From: an uncultured Clostridia bacterium | GTDB taxonomy: Bacteria; Bacillota; Clostridia; UBA1381 | Direction: 5' to 3' | Length of the DNA stretch: 48,998 nucleotides | NCBI GenBank assembly: GCA_904420525.1 | Contig: CAJFVT010000192.1 | Location: 1-48,998, forward strand | Shown: in pieces, positions 43,368 to 48,998 of the stretch | Layout: every line of letters starts with the position of its first letter | How positions within the stretch are numbered: position 1 is the stretch's first letter | The notes under the pieces: model-generated | Seen by the model: the letters and a program-made list of their open reading frames with translations, nothing else | Database searches by the model: none | Told to the model about the DNA's origin: nothing | Made by a program: the position numbers and the translations under genes

Positions 43368-44615
43368 ATGATTGATACTGGCAATACAGGATTCGTACTG
43401 ATATGTGCGGCTTTGGTATTTTTCATGACACCAGGACTTTCGCTGTTTTACGGCGGTTTGGTAATGAGAAAAAATGTTATTAATACTATGATGTCATCGG
43501 TATTTCTGATAGGTGTGGCAATAGTATTATGGGTGCTGTTCGGTTATTCGCTCTCATTCAGCGGCAATATCGGAGGTGTGATCGGAAACCTTGATTGGTT
43601 CGGCATGAACGGAGTAGGCATGGAGCCGGGACCGTATGCTGATTCGATCCCCAATCTAGCATTTGCGTGCTTCCAGATGATGTTTGCGATAATCACGCCC
43701 GCTCTTATAACGGGAGCTACCGCAGGCAGAATGAAGTTTAAGGCTCAGTTCATATTCATGGTTTTATGGTCGTTCATCGTATACTATCCGATGGCGCATA
43801 TGGTATGGGGACAGGACGGTTTTCTTGGAACGGGCTTCCTTCATTCCGTAGACTTTGCAGGCGGTAATGTTGTACATATAAGCTCAGGTGTAAGCGCTCT
43901 CGTGCTTTGTATAATACTTGGCAAGAGGGAGGGATATGAAAGACAGTCATACAGAACCCACAATATTCCGATGGTCGCGTTCGGCGCGGCAGTGCTGCTG
44001 TTTGGATGGTTTGGATTTAATGCCGGAAGCGCACTTGCGGCGGACGGACTCGCAGCTCATGCGTTTATGACGACAGCTGCGTCATGCGGCGCTGCGATCG
44101 TTACATGGATGCTTATGGATGTTATCATATCGGGCAAGCCGACTCTTGTAGGCGCATCTACTGGTATGGTAGCAGGGCTTGTAGCCATTACACCGGGAGC
44201 AGGATTTGTTCCGGTATGGGCAGCGGTTATTATAGGCGCAGTTGTATCACCTCTCTGTTACATGATGATATCATTTGCTAAGAAGAGGTTCGGCTATGAT
44301 GACGCTCTCGACGCTTTCGGGTGCCACGGTATCGGAGGTATGTGGGGCGGTATAGCGACCGGTCTGTTTGGTCTCAGCTCTATAAACAGCGCTGCTGAAT
44401 GGGACGGACTTTTGTTCGGCGACTGGCACCTGTTCGTGGCACAGCTGCTCAGTATCGTAATAACGATAGCTGTCGCTGTTGTAGGTACGCTTATCTGTGT
44501 AGCTATAACAAGGATATTCACTCCGCTGAGAGTATCGCAGAGAGAAGAACGTGTTGGTCTGGATATTTCAGAGCATAATGAAACTGCATACCCGTCATTT
44601 AACGGTCTTGACTGA
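43368..44615 (+). CDS. amtB: Ammonium transporter
   Basis: Trimeric membrane channel of the Amt family that takes up ammonium when it is scarce. About eleven transmembrane helices; the pore twin histidines are His170 in NVVHISSGV and His320 in FGCHGIGGMWG. Length 415 residues is usual. It lacks a clear signal peptide; the first helix starts near residue 8. GGAGGAG (43354-43360) precedes the ATG. glnK follows 21 bases later. Expression is probably set by the leader attenuator. Confidence 0.96.
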   Translation: MIDTGNTGFVLICAALVFFMTPGLSLFYGGLVMRKNVINTMMSSVFLIGVAIVLWVLFGYSLSFSGNIGGVIGNLDWFGMNGVGMEPGPYADSIPNLAFACFQMMFAIITPALITGATAGRMKFKAQFIFMVLWSFIVYYPMAHMVWGQDGFLGTGFLHSVDFAGGNVVHISSGVSALVLCIILGKREGYERQSYRTHNIPMVAFGAAVLLFGWFGFNAGSALAADGLAAHAFMTTAASCGAAIVTWMLMDVIISGKPTLVGASTGMVAGLVAITPGAGFVPVWAAVIIGAVVSPLCYMMISFAKKRFGYDDALDAFGCHGIGGMWGGIATGLFGLSSINSAAEWDGLLFGDWHLFVAQLLSIVITIAVAVVGTLICVAITRIFTPLRVSQREERVGLDISEHNETAYPSFNGLD

Positions 44616-44636
44616 TTAAGGGGAGGTTGATTTTAA

Positions 44637-44990
44637 GTGATAAAGATAGAAGCGATAGTAAGGGAAGACAGATTTGAAGATGTAAAGCAGGCATTGCAGG
44701 ACATCAATGTTCACGGTATAACCGTATATCAGGTCATGGGCTGCGGTACTCAAAAAGGCTATACCGAGTACGTGCGCGGTCAGAAGGTGGATATAACTAT
44801 GCTGCCCAAGATCAAGTTTGAGATCGTCGTTTCCACAGAAGCGTGGGCCGAAAAAACGATGGATGCTATCCAGAAAGCGGCATACACAGGTATGCCCGGC
44901 GATGGAAAGATATTTGCATACAAGCTTGATAATGCTATGAGGATAAGAACAAGAGAAACAGGTCCGGAGGCTATCCAGCCGCGCGATTGA
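44637..44990 (+). CDS. glnK: PII nitrogen regulatory protein (GlnK type)
   Basis: Small trimeric signalling protein that binds ATP/ADP and 2-oxoglutarate and plugs or frees the partner AmtB. The 117-residue sequence aligns without gaps to E. coli GlnB through residue 58: GCGTQKGYTEYVRG of the T-loop, then LPKIKFEIVV; nucleotide-binding GMPGDGKIFAY is near residues 83-93. The residue at position 51, uridylylated Tyr in E. coli, is Val here, so GlnD-type modification is excluded at that site. Start is GTG with GGGGAGG nine bases upstream. It ends at a strong terminator. Confidence 0.94.
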   Translation: MIKIEAIVREDRFEDVKQALQDINVHGITVYQVMGCGTQKGYTEYVRGQKVDITMLPKIKFEIVVSTEAWAEKTMDAIQKAAYTGMPGDGKIFAYKLDNAMRIRTRETGPEAIQPRD

Positions 44991-45002
44991 GCATCTTGTT
45001 AA

Positions 45003-45048
45003 AAAAGAACACTTCGGTGCTGATCCTGCGCCGAAGTGTTCTTTTGTT
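45003..45048 (+). terminator. Intrinsic terminator of amtB-glnK
   Basis: GAACACTTCGG (45007-45017) pairs perfectly with CCGAAGTGTTC (45031-45041), extended by A4 and T4 outside, with TTTTGTT as the tail. Confidence 0.9.
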
Positions 45049-45128
45049 GCATTTTGAAATTCAAATGCCGCGCTTAATCAGATACTATGTTTCGTAAAAA
45101 TTCTTGTAAATTATGCTCAAATTCGAAG

Positions 45129-45165
45129 GGGCTATAGCAAAACCCGTTGGGTTTTGCTATAGCCC
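45129..45165. repeat. Strong hairpin downstream of ptsH and glnK
   Basis: GGGCTATAGCAAAACCC and GGGTTTTGCTATAGCCC pair perfectly over 17 bp around GTT. No T run follows on either strand. The tip GCAAAACCC-GTT-GGGTTTTGC parallels the tip of the aconitase terminator at 31374-31411, pointing to a recurrent element. Confidence 0.75.
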
Positions 45166-45182
45166 GGTAAAAATATAGAATA

Positions 45183-45440
45183 TCAAAGATTATTTTTGAG
45201 AAAATCCTCAAGCGCCGCAGCCGCCGCAGCCTCGTCAGCTCCCTCTGCTGTGACTTCGATCACATGTCCCTGCTTAGCGCCCAGCCCCATAACACCGAAT
45301 ATCTTCTTCGCGTCAACGGACTTGCCGTCCTTTGCTATAGTGATCTTTGATTCAAATGCTTTAGCGGCCTTAACGAACTCGCCTGCGGGTCTTGCGTGTA
45401 TGCCCTCAGGATCTGTTATTGTGTAGGAAAACTGTTTCAT
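45183..45440 (-). CDS. ptsH: Phosphocarrier HPr without the Ser46 regulatory site
   Basis: Carries phosphate from enzyme I to the fructose EIIA through His15 in GIHARPAG. Length 85 residues is normal. The regulatory position 46, Ser in Gram-positive HPr (context xxSIMGVM), is Lys here (DAKKIFGVM), so HPr kinase cannot modify it. It is the last gene of the fru operon, 124 bases after fruA with alternative RNA stems in between. AAAGGGG precedes the ATG. It may be a fructose-dedicated HPr; a second general HPr may exist elsewhere. Confidence 0.94.
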   Translation of the reverse strand: MKQFSYTITDPEGIHARPAGEFVKAAKAFESKITIAKDGKSVDAKKIFGVMGLGAKQGHVIEVTAEGADEAAAAAALEDFLKNNL

Positions 45441-45471
45441 TCCTGAAAACCCCTTTCTTAAAATATATTTA

Positions 45472-45556
45472 TAATTATTTAGGACATATCTGAAAACTCG
45501 CTTTTTTTAGATATCTAGACGAATGAATGGGATTTTTAGATATACCCTAATTATTA
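45472..45556 (-). promoter_or_regulatory. Two alternative RNA stems between fruA and ptsH
   Basis: The segment 45487-45496 can pair with either of two copies of TTTTTAGATAT, at 45504-45514 and 45533-45543, which are 29 bases apart. The outer pairing extends into AGG/CCT and AATTATT arms. In the minus-strand transcript the extra positions pair as G:U. This would set the level of ptsH relative to fruA or regulate it. Confidence 0.45.
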
Positions 45557-45564
45557 ACATTTGG

Positions 45565-47463
45565 TCATGACTTCTTTCTTTTTACTGCCCCAAGGATCAC
45601 CGCTGTAACAACTGTTCCTGCTGCCAAAGCTACAAGATATAGTATCGGGTGATCCACAACAGGGAAAACGAATATCCCGCCGTGCGGAGCCATGAGTGTA
45701 CAGCCGAACAATGCTGAAAGCGCGCCGGCAAGAGCAGATCCGATAACACACGACGGAATGACTCTGAGCGGATCAGACGCGGCAAACGGGATAGCTCCTT
45801 CAGTTATGAAGCCGAGACCCATAACAAAGTTTGTAGGACCTGATTTTCTTTCCTCTGCTGTGTATTTGTTCTTAAACAATATCGTTGAAAGAGCTATAGC
45901 ACAGGGAGGAACCATTCCGCCTATCATGACTGCTGCCATGATATAATAATTTCCTGCGGCGATCGAGGCTGTTCCGAATACGTATGCAGCTTTATTGATA
46001 GGTCCGCCCATATCAACAGCCATCATCCCGGCAACGATTATGCCCACTATGACCTTGCTTGAGTTGCCTAGTTCATTAAGCGATGTGTTCATCCATACAT
46101 TCAGCATCCCCACCGGAGGCTCTACAATGTAATTCATGAAAAGCCCGGTTATAAGAACACCGAATACCGGATAGAGCAGTACAGGCTTAATACCATCAAG
46201 TGCCTTTGGAAGACCTGCAAATATTTTTTTGAGAAGGACTACCAGATAGCCTGCTGCAAAGCCTGCAACCAGCGCTCCGAGAAATCCAGATGTACCGTTT
46301 GCAGCTATAAGACCGCCTACGAAGCCCGGAGCCAGTCCCGGACGGTCCGCTATGCTCATAGATATATAACCAGCCAGCACAGGAAGCATAAGACTGAATG
46401 CCAAGTCGCCTATGGACTTAAACATTGCCGCTGCTGTAGTTATCGTACCGAAGTTCGCTCTTTCAGCATCGGAAAGACTGTTTATATCTACTGACAGCCC
46501 ATCGATCAAAAAGGCTATGGCTATAAGTATTCCTCCGCCTACAACGAACGGAAGCATATGTGAAACACCGTTCATCAGCTGCGTATAGACCCTGTGCCAG
46601 AAGCTGCCTCCTGAGCTTCCTCCGCTTTCATCAGCGCTGTTGTCTGAGCTGTGATAAACGGGCGCGTCTCCATCGATCGCACGATGTATAAGCGTATCGG
46701 CCTTGCTTATGCCGTCTGAGACCTGGCACTCGATCAGCTTTTTTCCATTGAAGCGGCTCATAGGCACCTTTGTATCGGCTGCGATTATAACAAAATCAGC
46801 CTCGGCTATATCTTCGCTGGTCAGTATATTTTTAGCGCCGCCTGAGCCTCTCGTTTCAACCTTTATTGAACAGCCGTTTGCCTTTGCCGCTTTTTCAAGC
46901 GCTTCAGCAGCCATATATGTGTGTGCAATACCTGTCGGACAGCCGGTAACAGCAACTATGCTGCATTTGGCATTTTCTGAGGTAGCTCCATAGCTGTCTA
47001 TTGATGCTGCTTCATCAGCCGCGTCTATTATTTTTAAAAATTCATCTACTGACTTTGCATTTCTCAGATCATCCGCGAATGAGTCATCCATGAGCATTAC
47101 AGAGAGCTTGCTTAGCACGTCCAGATGAACATTATCCTTTGTATTTGGCGCCGCTATAAGGAATATAAGCGTGACCTTTTCATCATCAAGAGAGTCAAAA
47201 TCCACTCCGCCGCGCACTACCATAGCCGCGAGCCCCGGAGATTTTACTGCGTCACATTTTCCATGAGGGATAGCGATACCTTCTCCGGTGCCGGTAGTAC
47301 CTTCCTTTTCGCGTTCAAACACCTTTTCCGCATATGCCTTTCTGTCGGATATCTTTCCGCTCCTGCACATTAAATCGATGACCTTGTTGAGGACTTCTTC
47401 CTTTGATACTGCCGAGCCGTCTATCTCAATAGAACGGCGGTCAAGTAAATCTGTGATTTTCAT
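45565..47463 (-). CDS. fruA: Fructose PTS transporter, EIIABC
   Basis: Imports fructose and phosphorylates it at C1. Three domains in one chain of 632 residues: EIIA (about 1-150, phospho-His67 in IAIPHGK), EIIB (about 165-265, phospho-Cys175 in AVTGCPTGIAHTYMA) and EIIC (about 290-630, some eight to ten helices, GFITEGAIPFAASDP and VDMGGPINKAAY). A Ser/Gly-rich linker joins EIIB to EIIC near 275-290. AAAGGAAGG precedes the ATG. It lies between fruK and ptsH. Confidence 0.96.
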   Translation of the reverse strand: MKITDLLDRRSIEIDGSAVSKEEVLNKVIDLMCRSGKISDRKAYAEKVFEREKEGTTGTGEGIAIPHGKCDAVKSPGLAAMVVRGGVDFDSLDDEKVTLIFLIAAPNTKDNVHLDVLSKLSVMLMDDSFADDLRNAKSVDEFLKIIDAADEAASIDSYGATSENAKCSIVAVTGCPTGIAHTYMAAEALEKAAKANGCSIKVETRGSGGAKNILTSEDIAEADFVIIAADTKVPMSRFNGKKLIECQVSDGISKADTLIHRAIDGDAPVYHSSDNSADESGGSSGGSFWHRVYTQLMNGVSHMLPFVVGGGILIAIAFLIDGLSVDINSLSDAERANFGTITTAAAMFKSIGDLAFSLMLPVLAGYISMSIADRPGLAPGFVGGLIAANGTSGFLGALVAGFAAGYLVVLLKKIFAGLPKALDGIKPVLLYPVFGVLITGLFMNYIVEPPVGMLNVWMNTSLNELGNSSKVIVGIIVAGMMAVDMGGPINKAAYVFGTASIAAGNYYIMAAVMIGGMVPPCAIALSTILFKNKYTAEERKSGPTNFVMGLGFITEGAIPFAASDPLRVIPSCVIGSALAGALSALFGCTLMAPHGGIFVFPVVDHPILYLVALAAGTVVTAVILGAVKRKKS

Positions 47464-47494
47464 AATATATCCCTTCCTTTATCAGCCTGAACTA

Positions 47495-48400
47495 TTATCC
47501 TAACTGTTTATATACAATTTCAATTTCGTCCTTTGTCGCAAGCTCCTCTGAGAATGCGCTTGCGCTTCCGCTAGCGACTCCCAATTTGAATGCATGTTCA
47601 GCGCTTTGACTTTCATGCCATCCGGCAATAAAACCGGCTACCATAGAATCGCCCGCGCCTACCGAATTTATGACTTTGCCTTTCGGAGCCGGACTTTTTA
47701 TTATTTCTCCGCTTTCTGAAACCAGTACGGCACCCTCGCCGGCCATAGAAACAAGAACATTCCTCGCGCCTTTTTTGACAAGCTTTTCGGCATACGGAAC
47801 TACTTCTTCGCGTGTATTCAAGGCCGCGTCAAAGATCTCACCCAGCTCATGATTATTCGGTTTTATGAGAAACGGTCTGTATTCAAGAACATTCATAAGC
47901 AGATCACGTGTAGCATCGACAACAAACATAATATCTCTGCCCGAAAGTCTCTTGAGTATATCGCTGTACAGCGAGTCCGGCAGGGAAGGGGGGATAGAGC
48001 CTGCAAGCACAAGAGTGTCGCCTCCCTTGAGTCCGTCAAGCTTATCCATAAGCGCTTCGAGTGACCCATTGTCTATATCCGGTCCTGATGCATTTATCTC
48101 TGTTTCCTTATCCGATTTTATCTTAACATTTATCCTTGAAAATCCGCTTTTCAAAGTTATAAAATCACTTTTGCAGCCCTTTTCTCTGAAACGCCGTTCT
48201 ATCTCTTGACCCGTGAAGCCTGCTATAAATCCCAGAGCGGTATTGTCTATATTAAGGTTCGTGAGGATCGTTGAAACGTTCAAGCCCTTGCCGCCCGGCA
48301 AAAGCTTCTCAAAATATGAGCGGTTCGTCATACCAGGCTCAAGATTTTTAACCCCTACCGCGTAGTCGAGTGCTGGATTGAAGGTTACTGTATATATCAT
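47495..48400 (-). CDS. fruK: 1-phosphofructokinase
   Basis: Phosphorylates fructose 1-phosphate to fructose 1,6-bisphosphate, the substrate of the aldolase also in this window. PfkB-family landmarks: MIYTVTFNPALDYAVGV, LLPGGKGLNVS near residue 37 and the ATP-site signature GAGDSMVAGF near 248, with the catalytic Asp in GAGD. Length 301 residues is normal. AAAGGAGG precedes the ATG. It is the second gene of the fru operon, 38 bases after fruR. Confidence 0.95.
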   Translation of the reverse strand: MIYTVTFNPALDYAVGVKNLEPGMTNRSYFEKLLPGGKGLNVSTILTNLNIDNTALGFIAGFTGQEIERRFREKGCKSDFITLKSGFSRINVKIKSDKETEINASGPDIDNGSLEALMDKLDGLKGGDTLVLAGSIPPSLPDSLYSDILKRLSGRDIMFVVDATRDLLMNVLEYRPFLIKPNNHELGEIFDAALNTREEVVPYAEKLVKKGARNVLVSMAGEGAVLVSESGEIIKSPAPKGKVINSVGAGDSMVAGFIAGWHESQSAEHAFKLGVASGSASAFSEELATKDEIEIVYKQLG

Positions 48401-48438
48401 AGGGCAATCCTCCTTTGATGTGGATATTTATAGGTGAG

Positions 48439-48998
48439 TTACTCGGCTATAATTATATTGCGGCAGTCGGAATAGATCTCATCCGCTTTGTCCGTTATGA
48501 CCGAGGCGCTTTTAAAATCAGCAAAGGTCACAGGACTTACAGTACCGAATTTAGAGCTGTCTGCCACTATATATTTTCTTTTGCAGCGTGTCATTGATAC
48601 CTGTTTTACCGCGGCTTCTTCCGGATCCGGAGTGGTGAAGCCCGTTGTTCTGTGGATACCGTTTGCGCCCCAGAAGCCTATAGTAAAGTTATAGCGTTTG
48701 ATATGATCAAGCGCGGAGCTCCCTATGACCGCTTCTGTCGACTGCTTGAGTCTTCCGCCGACAAGGTAGACTGTAAATCCGCTGTTCGCCAGCTTTCTCG
48801 CATGCGCCGCGGCGTTTGTTATATACACGGCATCCTTTTCATTTAGGTAGTCAACGATATATTCGGTTGTCGTGCCGGCATCTATATATACAACATCATT
48901 GCTTTTTACAAGCGACGCGGCGTGCTTTGCAATACGTTTTTTTTCCTCGGGGAATAGGATCTTACGGTTTTTTATATCATCATCGTGTGCTTTTACCG
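48439..48998 (-). CDS. fruR: DeoR-family regulator of the fructose operon (C-terminal part, cut by window end)
   Basis: Only the C-terminal 186 residues are in the window; the N-terminal helix-turn-helix lies beyond the right edge. The visible part is the sugar-phosphate-binding DeoR C-terminal domain: IDAGTTTEYIVDYL with its phosphate-binding Thr cluster, VYLVGGRLKQSTEAVIGS and the typical FWGANGI. Adjacent to fruK, it is probably the fructose 1-phosphate-responsive repressor of the operon. No start can be given because the gene enters from outside. Confidence 0.9.
   Translation of the reverse strand, partial: VKAHDDDIKNRKILFPEEKKRIAKHAASLVKSNDVVYIDAGTTTEYIVDYLNEKDAVYITNAAAHARKLANSGFTVYLVGGRLKQSTEAVIGSSALDHIKRYNFTIGFWGANGIHRTTGFTTPDPEEAAVKQVSMTRCKRKYIVADSSKFGTVSPVTFADFKSASVITDKADEIYSDCRNIIIAE

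Noticed and set aside
1-48998. tRNA/rRNA genes, CRISPR arrays, T-box or other known riboswitches, transposases
   Set aside because: Searched by eye for tRNA T-loops, regularly spaced direct repeats, the T-box AGGGTGG-type element and transposase motifs; none was found.

Overview
The window is 49 kb of gene-dense bacterial chromosome from a Gram-positive, endospore-forming, anaerobic Clostridia-type organism, most like the gut Oscillospirales/Ruminococcaceae. Evidence: AGGAGG-type ribosome binding sites, SigA-type promoters, spore genes (spoIIP, cwlD), the [FeFe]-hydrogenase maturase HydE, a one-chain aconitase of about 640 residues, SLH and copper-amine-oxidase stalk domains on secreted proteins, and frequent ATA isoleucine codons (judged by eye). 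I saw no rRNA, tRNA, CRISPR array, prophage or IS transposase. Most of the window is housekeeping chromosome.

Layout. 0-3.4 kb (+): ung, coaE, a lytic transglycosylase, a cytidylate-kinase-like gene and uppP. 3.4-4.1 kb: a terminator, a remnant of a methyltransferase gene and a stalk-domain secreted protein with its own promoter. 4.3-12.3 kb (+): trpB without trpA, a DUF896 protein, asnA-asnS (asparagine synthesis and its charging to tRNA), a membrane TPR protein, rarA and nadE. 12.3-14.4 kb: an EamA transporter converging on spoIIP. 14.5-18.1 kb (+): hydE, a CpXC protein, aroE-aroK and an Rrf2 regulator. 18.1-21.9 kb (-): a stalk-domain protein, fba, and ogg with a zinc-ribbon gene. 22.1-27.1 kb (+): an M18 aminopeptidase, then a BlaI/BlaR1 operon whose sensor domain is a separate protein and whose last gene encodes an SLH protein. 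27.1-29.2 kb (-): two unrecognised membrane or secreted proteins. 29.4-38.0 kb (+): aconitase, uxuA, a beta-CASP RNA nuclease-like protein, a LOG-family protein, uxaC, a DUF1835/DUF3658-like protein and a CmpB-like membrane protein. 38.1-43.0 kb (-): a zinc-ribbon/tail-anchor gene pair, serC-serA and cwlD. 43.2-45.0 kb (+): amtB-glnK behind a leader attenuator. 45.2-49.0 kb (-): the fructose PTS operon fruR-fruK-fruA-ptsH; fruR runs off the right edge.

Working together. serC-serA make serine; asnA-asnS make and charge asparagine; uxuA and uxaC are two steps of glucuronate breakdown; the fru operon imports and phosphorylates fructose and fba cleaves the product; amtB-glnK take up ammonium. Spore genes lie in two separate places.

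Most unusual signals: (1) the amtB leader, where a consensus promoter is followed at once by an intrinsic terminator whose 5' arm carries the Shine-Dalgarno and start of a 36-codon ORF that ends inside the amtB ribosome binding site; (2) the BlaI/BlaR1 operon, with paired operators, a sensor split in frame from its protease and an SLH protein in place of a beta-lactamase; (3) an HPr with Lys at position 46 and a PII protein with Val at position 51, both lacking the usual modification site; (4) two mutually exclusive RNA stems between fruA and ptsH; (5) a near-leaderless ogg promoter; (6) dispersed intergenic inverted repeats.
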